From Torreya grandis (Eukaryota > Streptophyta > Pinopsida > Cupressales > Taxaceae), in assembly GCA_037957365.1 (NCBI GenBank), contig JARHVA010002683.1:1708501-1772500 (forward strand): a DNA stretch of 64,000 nt. The letters run 5' to 3'. The notes below the pieces were generated by a model. The model was given only the letters and a program-made list of their open reading frames with translations, ran no database searches and was not told the DNA's origin. This document shows, piece after piece, positions 46,930 to 60,786 of this stretch (the first letter of the stretch is position 1; every line of letters begins with the position of its first letter). Made by a program: the position numbers and the translations under genes.

Positions 46930-49900
46930 TTGAAGTGGAAATCTACTATTGGCCTAAAATTACAACTTTTGATCCCATGTATTAGGATGAAAAAAAAATA
47001 AAAACTTGTGGATATACATATAAATAGGTATTTTTATGAGCTTTATAATAATATTTTTAAAAATATTTAATATTTATTTTGATATATTTAGTAAAATATA
47101 TTTATTTATAAAATAAAGTACCATATATTGGAGGCACTGGGAAAAATAGGAGACTATGGCCAATTATTTTTGAATATATCAATGCACTCAACTTTAATGT
47201 CATTGTTCTAATTGTTAAAAATTTAGTCTATTTCGACATATATATAAAAACATTATGTGAGGAGAAGACATAAGCATTAATATTCCTTGCCTTGATCATT
47301 AAAAAATTAATAAATAACTATTTTTTAATCAAAAAGTTATAAAAAAATGATCTTGCACTATGTCCATGTTTCTAAGACCTCTTTTCAATAAATCTTGTGA
47401 AAATATCATTTTTTGAGAAAATTATGAGGATAAATCAAGTATTCAATAAAATGTTTTGTACACAAAACATACACATTGTGTATTTAGGTATTAAAAATTC
47501 TATTTTTATTTTTTTATTTTTCAAAAATAAATGTAATCTCCACTTCAAATTTAATATTTCATTAGTTTACACCATTTTCATATTTTATACAATTAAGTCA
47601 CTATTGTCTACACAAATTGAGAAATGTTCACATTTTCATTTTTTGTTGGCCTCTTTGTACCAAAAAGTGGGACAAAGTATTATGATTCAACCCATTTAGT
47701 CTACGTGGGGATACAACTTCATTTGGGTGGTGATTTTTAATGTGCCTTTATTGAAGACAAAATTGCCGCAAAAATTTGAGGTAGATTCATAGCCACCTCT
47801 TGCAAAAGATAACAATTTAATCTAAAATTGGAAAGGGCAAGATGTTTGGTTAATTTTTATTTTATAAGAGGGCTAGGTGTTTATTGTGTGTGTCTTATAT
47901 ACTAGGGATTATCCATACAATGCTTTTAGGCTAAGGAGAATAAATAGCTTTTTTAGATTATGGCATTCATTACTATCAAGGAGCTAGCCATCCTAAATAG
48001 AGCTAAGATTATATGAATTAATAAGGTATGGATAGTTCCCATATCTACCCAAATGTTATGTGATATTTTCATATATTTGGATGTAGACTATAAAACCTTC
48101 TAGTTTCCACAATTTAGTGAAGAATGGACCATCACTCTTGTGGATGTTTATTAGACCACATCCTTACCGATAAGAGGATGGTTGGTCAACTTAAGGGATT
48201 TTACCAATAAAAAATAGGATTCTAAATGGGTGGAACATTTTAGGGATGTGGGTGTCAAGTACAAAGTTAGTATATTAGGTGTTTCAATTAATCTATCCTA
48301 AACCTCTACAACATAATTATTCATATCCTTTCCTCTTGACTAATGATAGACAAAGGTAATTATAGGTTATTATACAATTGGTCATCAACTGAGGATAGTG
48401 GCATATGCTAGTCATGGGATTAGTAGGTTTTTAATTATACATAAAGGGACCTATGCAAGATCTCGCGATTGGTGGATATCTTTATCAACGACCCCTAAAT
48501 TATAATGATTTGGGTTTATGAGAGCATCTTTCCATACTAGAAAGATAATATAATTAGAGATTTCAAGGTTATCAGATCCTCATGTTGGCTATATATAGTG
48601 CCATTTAGAACATTTCCCCAAGTAGTTTGGATTTGAAATTCACTAATCTAGTGGTCTTATTTTATAAGGAGATGGTCAATTAGTGGGTTATTTAGGGAGT
48701 GTATTTCACGATGGATGTTAAATATTTTTAGGTTAGAGATAGGTAATGTCATGTATAGGTGCACCCCATATATAGGGTTCCACATTAGTTTGTTATTCAT
48801 GTTGAAGATAACCTCTTGTTACCTCTAATAGTATATGGGGACATAAAATAGGCTAGGGATTAGATACTTAGGAGTTTGGCTTGACATTCATTGACACAAG
48901 GCATCCTTATTACAAGGGTGGATAGGATGGGAAGGGCATATAGAGGACCACAAAAAAATTCCATTGGGGGAGGGGCATGTCAAATAATTGTGTCCATTAT
49001 ATTGCAACTTCAAATACCAAGCAAAAAATAGAAAATTAGACAACCATTATTTTTCTTAACCAATGATGTAATATTTTAAAGAGCAACACCTTGTTGCCTA
49101 CTTCTTAGACAATATTATTTCTCTTGACATTGATTAACAACAACCTATCCTCAACTAAAGGAATCCCCCCATCATAATTTTTAATCATCATGGATCTTCA
49201 AAATTCATAGTTGTGATTGGTAAATTATTATGATTGTGTCATGCTTACATCACAAACAAATTCAAAACTAGGGACACATCTTTTTTAATACACTCCAAAA
49301 ATTGTCAACAGTGGTATCACTTAGTAATTTTATGGAGGCTGACATTTTACTTTGAGATATATGATAATCAAACATCAAAATATCATTATTTTTAGATGTA
49401 GACTTAGGTTCCTCTGCATTTAATTCAATTCATTCAATATTATTGTAAGGAGGATAAGGGAGAAAGTAGGTATCAAAGTAATCAATGTCAATATCACAAT
49501 CTATAACATTGACCTTAGCATTCAACAAAATAAGACCATCCTTCCCAACTCCTCTATTATCATTTTTATCATTTATTTCATCACAATTAGTTATCCTTCT
49601 TATATCATTATTTTTATTGTGGAAAGTGTTATCATAGGATTGAGCATGTCTTAATTATGTAGCTTGTTATGTAATTGCCTAATGATACAATGTAAAAACC
49701 TTTAAATTCATAGAACTTTCAAAAATTGATGTTAGTCTCTTGAGAAAGTTAGCTTCCTTTCACTAAATTTGATGTAAACTAATAAAGTAGAAGCTTTATA
49801 GAAATATCACTCTTTCATACATTTGAATCCTAACTAGGGTTTTAATGAGGAAAAGGGTTGAAGAATTGAAATTTTAAAAAAATGAAAATATGGTGATTAA

Positions 49901-50190
49901 ACCAAATATTTTATAGTGGATTTTAATGATTTATTGATAAACATAGTAGATCAGTGATATGTTGAATTTATTTAATCACAAACTCATACAAATAGAAGTT
50001 AGAGGTAGTATTCTAGCTATTTAAGCACAGTCTAATATAAATATTATACCTAGTTGGTATAATCTATACTTGTTTACTTATTATTTATGTAATAAATGAT
50101 ATTGTGGGGATTAATTCATACATTTGATGCACTAAATGTATGCATTTGATTATTCATGTGCTTTCTATGTTTTGTTATTACTAGTAAGAA
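46930..50190. other. Unrecognised sequence, partly protein-like on the minus strand
   Basis: 47700-49000 and 49000-49650 have more balanced base composition than the surroundings. On the minus strand one frame at 49390-49640 reads fairly openly with acidic and aromatic clusters (DIDIDYFDTYFLPYPPYNNI) and another region near 48600-48860 reads NMNNKLMWNPIYGVHLYMTL. I recognise no family. It could be a very old gag or captured gene, or chance. Confidence 0.4.
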
Positions 50191-50193
50191 GTA

Positions 50194-50665
<472 letters not shown>

Positions 50666-51199
50666 AACCAAATATCACATTGTTGGTATTAATTAAGTAC
50701 TGAGACATACTTCAATAGATTAATAGCATCACAATTCCATATGAAGGTAATTTGATGAAGTGGTGTGTATAGAATTGACTAATCCTAGAGATCAATAACT
50801 ATTAAAAAACTTGGTCTAATTAGTGTTACTAAGACATTGTCATTTCATGTGTATGATTTACATGTTTTTGTGATATATTATTAGAATAAATTTCTTTATG
50901 GTACACCACATATTTTTTAGAAATCATACAACACCAATGTATTAGCTTATCTTTTTGAATTCCTACAACATCATTATCTACTCATCTGTGAAGGGAGGGT
51001 CATCACCTCATGCAAAATTATGCAAGGGATTGATGGTCTATGGTTAGTGTGGAAAATCACTTGAATGATGCTATCTATACCCACAATAGTACTTCATTAG
51101 AGATGACACTTGAGATTACCAGAGATACTCGAGTTTGGAAACTCATTCTCCTTGTAGCTTTGTATCTTTTATCTTGTACATTGTATTGTAATTATTATT

Positions 51200-51508
51200 A
51201 TTGAGATATTATCCTTAATGATATGTAATTATTTAATTTTATATACTTTGGTAGTAGTTGGTGTATCAATGTATCATCCATGACTAGACATTTATTATTA
51301 CTTTCCATAATTGGTTTTGTTGTGTTTCATATGTTGATAGTGATCGATGAATGTTAGATGTCACATGCTTATTTATATTTAACATACTTAGAGTCTTAAA
51401 TCTAGATAATGAATTGGATACTCGTGGTAAAGCATAATAAAAGAGTGTCTTGATTAAATTAAAAAAAATATCACATTTTTGTATGCCAAACATAGTGGAG
51501 TTGTTACA
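51200..51508 (+). repeat. Right end of an LTR
   Basis: Ends GTTGTTACA at 51508 just before a PBS. The left edge is not determinable because no second copy is present in the window; 51200 is nominal. Confidence 0.45.
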
Positions 51509-51510
51509 TG

Positions 51511-51522
51511 TGGTATTAGAGT
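51511..51522 (+). other. Primer binding site, initiator tRNA-Met type
   Basis: TGGTATTAGAGTTG two bases after TTACA; differs from TGGTATCAGAGC by a C-to-T and the last base. Following this, a short degraded reading (PKKRMVKSIIFVEDILNVKE, 51573-51640) may be the start of gag, but I cannot assign it. Confidence 0.65.
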
Positions 51523-51649
51523 TGTGTCTGAAAATCTAGGACCTATTGATTCTGCTAGCATTTTCATATGATTATGTTACCAAAAAAGAGAATGGTGAAA
51601 TCTATAATTTTTGTAGAGGATATTTTAAATGTCAAGGAAATTAACCCTC

Positions 51650-53734
51650 CATGTGATTTTAACCAATTTTACATGGAGTGAGAAACAAAGTTAGATCAGA
51701 TCCACACAACCATGAATGAAACTAGGGATTGAAGCCTTAGAATAAGAAGTTCATGGGCATAAAGAGGAATAACACCAGTATGAAAATGAAGAGCATTAAT
51801 TTAATCAATAAAACCCTCAAGATGTGAGAGTATAGGTAGTATTATACTAGTTAACTAAATTATATTTTAGACTTGTATTGCCTTAGTGCAGAATCATACT
51901 ACAACATGATTAGAGTTATGAGATTTAATATATCCTCATGTATGCTTTGATGACTATTATAGGTAATTATTAATTCCATTAAATATTAAGGGGTACATTA
52001 AGTATATTCCTTTTGGATGAACCATACCCTCTTAGAGCTATAAGGTCTTGTTTATCAAGTTTATTGATGGTGATGATTATATACAATGTTTGGGTAGGTG
52101 AGTGTATAGTATAGTTCATGAGTCATGAAGAAGATATTCTTAACCTAGTTTTGATCACTTAGATCAAACACCTAGATTATGATTACATCTTTAATTGACA
52201 ATCAATTCACGTTCACTAGTTATGTTTAGTATAGTGAGTATTCATAAATCATGGGATGATTCCCAATTAATAGTATTTGTATTTAAGATATAGTTTTGCA
52301 TCTTATTAGAGGAAATCCTAAAATACTATTTATGGATTGGCACCAGCTAGTGCAGTTGTAATTCTCCTTATAGTGGAGTGTATTTATCTCTTTGGGGGAT
52401 TCTTATGTGTTAGGAATATTACTCATGGAATGGTATCCCATATTTTTATGTCAAATGGGAAGAGTTTTAATCTCACATAGTTAGCTTAGAGGCGAGTTGT
52501 TATTTTTTCCCGCTTTAGTGAAATCTCTTCAACTCACTAGGACAATCTTACTTACAAGTGTCAAAACATGAAATCATTTTATCTAACTCATTCTCTCTCC
52601 ATGTATGGTTTTTTAAAATCATATAATACCTGAAATAACTCCTTAATAGGTCTCAAAATACCATTAATAATTCATTTTACACCAAAATCTCCATTTTTGC
52701 CTCATTTTTTCTAACCCTAAAATCATAAAAACCTTCTTGTGTAGAGATGTTTATGGATGGTGATAATAAACCAAAGGCATATTTTAGGACACAATATGGA
52801 TTTAAAGCTCCATGAAAAGTTTCATGTCTTGAGAGTGTGTGAAAGCATTTTTTTAATGTTATTTATCTCTCATAGCTAGGTCTCAATTAGGCCTCCCTGC
52901 CTATAGAGTTAATTTTTGTTCAATAATCTTACCAGACATATGAAACCTAAAATAAATATGTGATTCACTTTTATAACCCCATGAATATCATCCATTTAAA
53001 TTTTTATCTTTTGATACCTTGAAAAAACCTCTCAAGTAGCTTAAAATGGTCCTTTTTGGCCTATTTGATACAATTTCATGCTTGCAAGTCCCAACCAACG
53101 GAATATAGTGATGCTGAGGAGAGTTTTATACATTATTCAGGGAATTTCACATGTCAACAAACTCATATTGAGGTATTATAAGTTTTTTCTCTGTCATCAG
53201 GATAGATTTGGTTATCCAACCCTCTCTATCTCTTCAAACTTGTTATAGTCTTCATCAACTCAACTAGGGTTCTTGAGCAAGTCAATGATGCTGATCCTAG
53301 ATAAATATCATTTGATAATTTATGATTTGTTTTAGGGTATAGTAATTGATTCAATGTTTTTTGGGACTAATAACACATCCTAAAATTCCTTATGGTCTCA
53401 ACTCAATTCCAACTAGAAATTTTATGATGACTATCATTGTAGGTCTGTGTATCTAGTTATATGCTTGTTAGTTCAAAACAAAGGTTGTCACATTTACTTC
53501 AATTAATGTGAACCTAAAGGCCTTAGAAATTTTTCATATTTACATGCAATCATATTCAAATATTTACCTTTCCCTTAGTCTATAGAGTATTTATGGATAT
53601 CATTGCATCATCATCAATTTTTTTGGAATTGTCTCACTGTGTAATTTTTGGGTGGATTAATTTTTCATCTTGGGAGGATGCCTCTTCATGAAATGACAAG
53701 GGTTTGATTTTGAGTAGTGACATATTGAAAGAAA
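51650..53734. other. Sequence after the isolated PBS, nothing recognised
   Basis: Should be the internal region of the element whose PBS is at 51511. Both strands are full of stops and I see no gag, protease, integrase or RT motif. Confidence 0.4.
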
Positions 53735-54210
53735 AATAAGTGTAAAAAAATTACCTTACTTTCCCTTTTGATGTTGTGTAGTAAGTTGAGACTGTATGTA
53801 ACTTCCAAACAAAAGATGAGAATCATGTTCATTTTTAAAAAAATGTATAAAATATTCTAACTAATCAAAACATTGAAAATACTATTTCCATGGATGCATT
53901 GGTGAATTTCATACCTTAATATATTTTGTTAGGGGATTGAATCTATTAGTGAGTGATGTGGATTTGCAACATCAAAATTAGAAACAAACATTTAAAAAAA
54001 AACTAAAACCATTAAGGTATGTTAGTTTTGAATGTAAAATGTGTTAGTTGGAAATAATAACATACACAAACAAGAAATATGACTTTAACAAGGTAGACTA
54101 CCAAAAATAGAAATGTTTCATAACACAACTAGTTAAAGGCTATATATATTCAAAAAAATTCTAAAATTAGTTTTTTTTTTAATGCAAATTGGTTTTTGAG
54201 ATTCTATAAT
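53735..54210 (+). repeat. Dispersed repeat R3, copy B
   Basis: Counterpart of 45870-46330. The two copies are about 7.9 kb apart with the GT tract and an LTR end between them. Confidence 0.75.
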
Positions 54211-54567
54211 AATGTGGAGTTGTTATATTTTATGTGTATCTATGTATGTATGGTGTCTAACTCTTAAGTAAAGTTTTATTTATAATTTCCATGTTTTATT
54301 ATGGTAGATGGATTTTTTTTAATTAGAAATTTTAAAGTTAATTTATTTTTAATATATATAAATTATATAAATTTTAGTGGTTTGTTTGATAATATTTTTT
54401 TCTTAATTTTTTTTTATGATGTTATGAAAAACACAAAGTGAATCAAAATATTAACTCTAATAATAGTAGAAAAAAATCAATAATAATTGTTGTAAGTCTT
54501 CGATCTTTGAATGTACAAAGAATACCATAAAATCACATTTGTATTTAAATTTGTTAAAAGAGATAAA

Positions 54568-54825
54568 AGGATGGTGAATCTTTTTTATTATTTTCCTTTG
54601 AATACATGAGATAAAAGTATTACAAAAATATGATCCTTTTTGTAAGATATAAGGAGACAATTTTAAATAAGGAATTTTTTTATTCCTACAAGCTGAAAGG
54701 ATGGTGATAAAAAATTCTTAATTTTCATGAAAGACACAAGATAGAAATATTACAAAAATTCAATCTTTTTAGGAAGACAGATGGAGACAATTCTAAATAA
54801 GGATATTTTCAATTCCCACATAAAC
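54568..54825. repeat. ~129-bp diverged tandem duplication
   Basis: Unit 1 (54568-54696) and unit 2 (54697-54825) both begin AGGATGGTGA and share AAATATTACAAAAAT-like sequence, GGAGACAATTTTAAATAAGGA (unit 2 has one change) and an A/T-rich end. Confidence 0.75.
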
Positions 54826-56635
54826 ACAATAATATTCAATGTGCCCATATTAAGTTGAAATTCATACTTTGCTTTCGTTAGAAGTAAAGTAGGATATTGA
54901 TTGCATACACTTTTTTAGGGTTAAGGGTTGGAGTAGCTAAACAGTTGAAAATGAAGAGTTATATGAAAGAGGTTTTTTTAAAAAATACGTGTTAAAACCA
55001 TTGGGTTCAATAGAAATGTATTTTGTGGAAAAGTGCAACTCGATAAATGGGTAATGATATAGGAAGTAAAGAACAATAACAAAACATGGATTTTTAATAA
55101 TAGGTGATTTTGCCTAATGATTAGTTTGTTTAGGTGATTATGATAGTTGGTATTTTATTCATCCAATTAAAGTGTTAACTTTATTAGACTACTTGGAGGT
55201 CAATTAATCATAGGGATGCACACATAGTGTGTGATATAAGTGAATGGATATACTGAGTTATTAAAATAATTTATCATAGTTTGTCATACATTGTCATAAC
55301 ACAATTATTTGTAGTAGATTTATCAAGAAACACAACCTTCCAATAGGAGAATCCATACTAATCATTCATTTTTTGGGGAATAAGACAAGGATAAAAAATA
55401 TGTAAATTTATTAAAGAAACCAACATATTATTATTAAATATATTTTCATTCCAATTATAGTGCCTAATGTTTAATGATTGATATGTTATTATTTTTATAG
55501 ATAATTATTTTATTGTTATTTTCAAAAAGGTAATTTGAAGATTCTTATTTGTTTTTAAATGTTATTTAGTCTTCATAAGTTAATAAGTAAATATTTTTTC
55601 TATAGTTTTATGTTTTATAATTTTCATATATTAATAAGAAAATGTTTTATTTATTTTTTAAATATTTTATGATCTTCTATTTGTATGTTAAGAAAATGGA
55701 GTTGTTTTGACTAGTTTTTTAAAATTTATTCTAACATTAATTAATTATTAAAATATATAGAAAAATATTAAAATAATTTTAATTTCTCATATTTTATTTA
55801 TAATATAGATAATGACAAGTATAAAATATCTAATTACTAGGTAAGGAAATAGTTTGATATTATTATTTTGATTTTATGATCTTATATTTACTTTTAAACA
55901 AGATGGAATTCTTTTTAAGAATAAAATTTTCCTTTTTTTATCATTATTTATTAGTAATTAAAGAACACAAAGTAGTTTTATATATTTGTAGCAATAGTAG
56001 AAAAAAATTAGTAGTTATAAGTATGTCCTAGAGTGTATATATATCAAAATAAATAAAGAATAGCATGAAAACATATTTGTCTCTCAAATTATTGAGATAA
56101 AAAGATAGTGATGGAATTTACTAATGAAACCAAAAACTAACAAGACAAATAAAAATACCAATAGGCCATGATTCAAAAAAATAACTTGTATTGATTCGTA
56201 TTGAATGACATAAAATAACTACAAACCTTAACCATGATTAAATAAGCCTCGACTTATAAATTAGAGTTTACATGTAAAATTAGAAAAAAAACTGAAATCT
56301 AAAAAAAGTCTATTTTTAGTAGTCACTATTTATAGTAAGTTTTACATGCAAGCACACATGGGTCTACAAATTTTCTTAAATATCCTAGATTTTACAATTA
56401 GCCCGTAAAGTGAAATTCAATTGAAGTTGACATCCAGTTCTAAAAATACTTAATTTCTAAAAATAAAAAATTCTTGACAAAATCATTAAATGTTAATTTT
56501 GGACCTTTAAATGGTCATGTTTATCTTACTAAAAATATTGAAATAAAAAATAAAGGGATAGATCACCTTAGGGTAAAATTTAACTTTTTTATATGGTTGT
56601 TTTGGCATGTGGAAGAGCTCAAATAGAGTTACGGA
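54826..56635. other. AT-rich sequence, no gene seen
   Basis: The right part should be the 3' end or LTR of the minus-strand chromovirus, since it directly follows its coding end, but LTR limits cannot be set from one copy. Confidence 0.4.
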
Positions 56636-56639
56636 TCAA

Positions 56640-57020
56640 ATGTTATGGCCTCAAAAATGTTGGCCTATTTTTTTGCATCATTCTCCTCTGGTTGAAAGCA
56701 ACTCAACTCCTATGACTTCCCCTAATTGTAATTCTACCATTTATCTTTATCAATATTCTTCAACTCTCATTCTATAATCCAAGTGTTGTCTTATTTCTAC
56801 AATCCATCTCACTACACAAAATACCTACTATAATTCCATTATCTTGTGCTCATTATCTTCATATTTAAAACTTGCACTATTTTTTCTTTTTGAATCTTTG
56901 GAACCTGCTTGTCTTAATTTACTTCTTCATCTTGTTCATCTTCATCATATTCTCTATGGAATTTATATAAATTTGAAACTTTAGATAATGAATATATATC
57001 AAAATTTTGTGATAAACTCA
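56640..57020 (-). pseudogene. Integrase tail and chromodomain of the chromovirus
   Basis: DNAYEVSLSQNFDIYSLSKV (56990-57060) is the end of integrase. Then KEKIVQVLNMKIMSTR*WNY (about 56815-56875), SRYFV and DNTWII*E (56750-56800) give the chromodomain outline: the aromatic and W positions are present, with stops replacing several residues. ELLSTRGE (about 56675-56700) marks the family's terminal tail. Confidence 0.75.
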
Positions 57021-57129
57021 CTTCATATGCATTATCATTTTTTTTTCATAATTTGTCATGGACTAATATTTTTGGTCTTAAACTTATTATATGTGCCTTT
57101 TGGAAATAATTCTTTCCTCACGTAAATAA

Positions 57130-57970
57130 TGACTAACTCTGATTATTCAAATACTTTGGATCTTCTTCTAACATCTGTTTCTACTTTATATTTCTTATTA
57201 CTTTCATATATCTTTATTATTTCTTATTACAACTATTGCATACGTTATGCAAATGCTTTTACATCATCACTAATTCCATCTGTAATTGGTAATTGTACCA
57301 AATCCAAAAAATCCATAGAATTTCTCCCACAAAAAAATTTAAAAGGTGACTTTCCTGTTCATGTATTCACTAAACTATTATATACAAAGTCCACTTATGC
57401 TAAAGTCAAGTCCCATTAGATTGGCTTATCTCTCATTATGCATCTCAATAAATTTTTCAAGCTCCTATTCACAACTTTTGTCTATCCATTTGTTTATGGG
57501 TGATATGCACTACTTAGTTGTAGATTATTACCAATCTTCTTCCACAAAGTCCTCTAAAAATGACTTAGAAATTTCATGTCCCTATATGAAATAATAATTT
57601 TTAGAACACCATGCAATCTCATAATATCCATAAAAAATAATACTATAACTCTAGTGGCATCATTGGTTTTCTCACACATAATGAAATGAACAATTTTAGA
57701 AAATCTATCTACAACAATAAAAATTAAATCATTACCTCTCTTTATGTTGTCAATCCCAACACAAAATTAATCCATAGCCCTCCTGGAACCGGTAATAGAA
57801 TGAAAAATCTAGTATTTTTTGCATGTCCTTTAGCCACCTAACATATTCTACACCTTGAAACATATCTTGTCACATCTATTTTAATCTTTAGCCAAAAATA
57901 ATTTTCTTCCACCAAAGCTATTGTCTTCATCTTACCAAAATGTCCATCCAAACCATCACTATGTAATTCT
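57130..57970 (-). pseudogene. Chromovirus integrase
   Basis: Zinc-binding domain: HSDGLDGHFGKMKTIALVEE (57890-57965) and DVTRYVSRCRIC*VAKGHAK (57815-57875). Core: FVLGLTT*REVMI near 57745; LRLHGVLKIIISYRDMKFLS (57590-57650), with the second Asp position present. Then SSAYHPQTNGQTKVVNRSLE (about 57440-57510), where the active-site Glu position appears as Lys. The 96- and 82-codon plus-strand frames here are shadows. Confidence 0.8.
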
Positions 57971-59345
57971 CTTATTATATTGTCTCATAGAGACCCAAAT
58001 GAAATGTAAAATTATTTTCCTTTGAAGAGATAACCTTCTTTCATTGGACACTCATCATGAATAACATATATATCACCTATTAATGTATTTTTTCACTTTT
58101 AAACTACCTTGATAATGGATGGATCAATATCATATAATTATTTAATAGTTTGAAATCCAACTACTTCACTAACCATAGTAGTTAATAATGCTAAACTCCT
58201 CAATGCATCAACTACCTGATTATATTTTCTAGATTTATGATTCAACAAATAAGTATATCCCTACAAGAAAGAAACCCACTTTGTATACCTACTATTCAAC
58301 TTCTAATTGGTATTTACATACATCAAAGCCTCATGATATGTAAATAGTATAAAATCCTTAGACACCAAGTAATGCGTCTAATATCTTAATGCTTCTACAA
58401 TTACATAATGTTCAACAACATAAGCAGAATATTTTCTTAGTAACTCATTCAATTTCTCACTAAAATTTGCTATCAGCTTTCCTTATTGACTTAGTACAAT
58501 GCCTATTCCCACAATTGAAGCATCACAATCAACCTCAAATGCTTTGTTAAAATCTGGTAATGCTAAAATTTGTCTTTTTGTAATCTTGAAAAATTCAAAC
58601 ATTTTTGTGGCTAGTCTAGTCCATGCATATTCCTTCCCTTTAATGCAATCATTTACTGGTGAAAAGATACTACTAACATTTTTAATAATATTTTTATAAA
58701 AATTTGCTAAACCATGGAAACTTCTTACCTCTATAATGATTTTTGGAATAGGCCACTCAACAATTGTCTTTATATTTTCTTCATCTATTTTCAAACAATC
58801 TACTGAAACTAAAAATCAAAAAAATACCAAATTATTTTGTATAAACCTACACTTCTTTAAATTTACATACAAAATATTCTATTTTAATAAATCCATTACT
58901 ATTCTAAAATGTTGTAAGTATTCTTCTATAGTCTTACTGAATATCAAAATATCATCAAAATAAACAACCATAAAATTAACAATATATTCATGTAGCACTA
59001 TATTCATTAGCCTGATTAATGTACTAGGTACATTAAATAATCCAAATGGCATCAACATCCACTCATATAAACCATCCCTAGTCTTGAATGTAGTTTTCCT
59101 TTCCACTCATTTCCTTCATGAATTTCAATCTAATAATAACCACTCCTTAGATCATTTTTGGTAAAATATTTCTCTCCTCCAAGCACTTCCATCATATCAT
59201 CTAAATGATGTATAAGAATCCTATACTTTATTATAATTGTATTAATTAATCTACTATCCACACATATTCTCCATCCTCCATCTTTATTTAGAGTTAACAA
59301 CACCAGTGTTGCAAATGGACTCATACTCTCCCTTATCACCTTCTT
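57971..59345 (-). pseudogene. Chromovirus reverse transcriptase and RNase H
   Basis: RT start: MIRESMSPFATLVLLTLNKD, GGWRICVDSRLINTI and FTKNDLRSGYY (59130-59339). RT middle: TTFKTRDGLYEWMLMPFGLF (59040-59100) and the catalytic FMVVYFDDILIFSK (58930-58980) with intact YFDD. Connection: KIDEENIKTIVEWPIPK, VRSFHGLANFYKNIIKNVSS, then LALPDFNKAFEVDCDAS (58483-58794), an open stretch of 103 codons whose last part is the first RNase H strand with catalytic Asp. RNase H to the left is badly degraded. Best-preserved RT in the window along with the copia at 8 kb. Confidence 0.9.
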
Positions 59346-59639
59346 TCTTAGTAATTTAGTAACCTATATATTTAGTTTTTCATGTTTTATTGCACTCATC
59401 CTATAAGACTCTTGATTTCATAGAGCTGATCCTAGAATCAAATCAATCTGATGATGAATATCTCTCGTTGATGGTAAACAATCTAGTAACTCATTAGGCA
59501 TAACATATGCAAATTATTTCAACACTCTTGTTTCTTTGTTGGCATTGGCACCATTTATGTTTCTTCATTTTTTGATAGTAATACATAAAAACAACCTGTT
59601 ACCATCATATCTTAGATAAATTATTTAGTAGAGAGCAAG

Positions 59640-60010
59640 CTTTATATCTTCTCTTCCTCTTTAAGAGTTAACAAAACTATCTCTGTACTACCTTTTAAAA
59701 AATATGTGTTCTTTGCTCCATCAAGAATTACTTTCCTATCAAATTTCCATAGTCTTCCCAATAACACATGACTTGCATCCATTAGAATAACATCACACCA
59801 TATTTCATAGTTATAATTCTTTCCTATATAAAACATGATTAAACACCTTTTATCTACTATAAATTCATTCTATTTCTTAAATCATGAAATCCGATAAGGA
59901 TTGGGATTATTTTCACATTGCATATTTATTTTCTTAATCATTTCTTTAGAAGCTATATTTCCCAACTACCAATATATATAATTACTTTGCATACCTTTCC
60001 ACCTAAAATA
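59640..60010 (-). pseudogene. Chromovirus protease region
   Basis: The minus strand shows NPNPYRIS*FKK*NEFIVDK, RCLIMFYIGKNYNYEIWCDV, ILMDASHVLLGRLWKFDRKV then ILDGAKNTYFL (59640-59920). These are the C-terminal half of the chromovirus protease (family pattern CDVVPMDACHLLLGRPWQ). The catalytic Asp segment to the right (59930-60010) is not clearly legible. Confidence 0.8.
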
Positions 60011-60189
60011 CATCTTGTTCATAAATTTTTTGATTATAGTCATGCATCACCACCTTATTTATTCTAAACTTGATCATTTATTATAACAATAATAGTTCTT
60101 CTCATCATGAGATTGTCTCTAATATCTGCTAGTGTGGCTTTAGTATTCTACTCTTCAATTTTAGAATCAACTGGATTTACTCTTGGGTG

Positions 60190-60760
60190 ATATTTTTGAC
60201 TCATCTTTTGATCTTGATAGTGTGGAAACTCAAAAATATTTTGCCTTTCTTCTCCACATCTATAATAGACATAAGATCTACATCAATTTGAAAAGCATCA
60301 TCTACTACCACCATAACTTTGTTATCTTTGAAATATTTTTCCTCTTTATTGGTATTGAAATCCTTGCATATTATCATCTTGCCATTCTATAACATGAAAT
60401 GATTTACCTTTATTGGAATTAAAACCACCTCTGGAGGTATTAAACCCACCTCATCTTCTTATTAGAGGGAATCCACTTATTTTTGGACTAGGAGATGTCC
60501 TTCTCAAATGTTATTTATTTTGTTTTTTTTGTCTTCAGAGCTAATTGATAAGCCTCCTTCATGTTAAGTATTCTATGCATGCTTAATTCATCTTGTATAG
60601 AAAATTTCAAACCATTTACATATTTGTTAGCCATCTACTCTTTTATTTCATCATGATCCACTCATAATGAAAGCTTATAAACTTCATCTCTATACTCTTA
60701 TATACTATTATTTCTTGTCAATTTTTACTTTAGATCTAGGGAACAAAAAAAATAAACTTG
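60190..60760 (-). pseudogene. Chromovirus gag C-terminus
   Basis: Pieces in different frames: EYTEEFYKLSIRVDHDE-like sequence near 60640-60710, ANKYVNGLKFSIQDELSMHR (about 60580-60640), NMKEAYQLALKTKK (60530-60575). A collapsed zinc knuckle VYYRCGEERQNIFEFP lies at about 60225-60280. Only the last third of gag remains. Confidence 0.7.
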
Positions 60761-60786
60761 ATATGGGTATGGTTGAAAAACCCATT

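Larger units (their letters stand above)
56640..60760 (-). mobile_element. Ty3/gypsy chromovirus, gag to chromodomain, decayed
   Basis: About 4.1 kb read right to left: gag end, zinc knuckle, protease, RT, RNase H, integrase, chromodomain, terminal tail. The chromodomain after integrase defines chromoviruses. Same family as 1110-2445: both have GLDGHFGK.K, DVTRY..RC.IC, NAYEVSL and a tail ending in EL(L/F)STR(G/A)E. LTRs are not defined. The right (5') end stops where the LTR of another gypsy element begins at about 60787, suggesting interruption or truncation there. Confidence 0.85.

Noticed and set aside
49306..49325. GTGGTATCACTTAG as another Met-type PBS
   Set aside because: Only the first eight bases match and there is no LTR end before it.
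57129..57594. Two plus-strand frames of 96 and 82 codons
   Set aside because: Lie opposite chromovirus integrase motifs on the minus strand; hydrophobic wording is that of AT-rich antisense.
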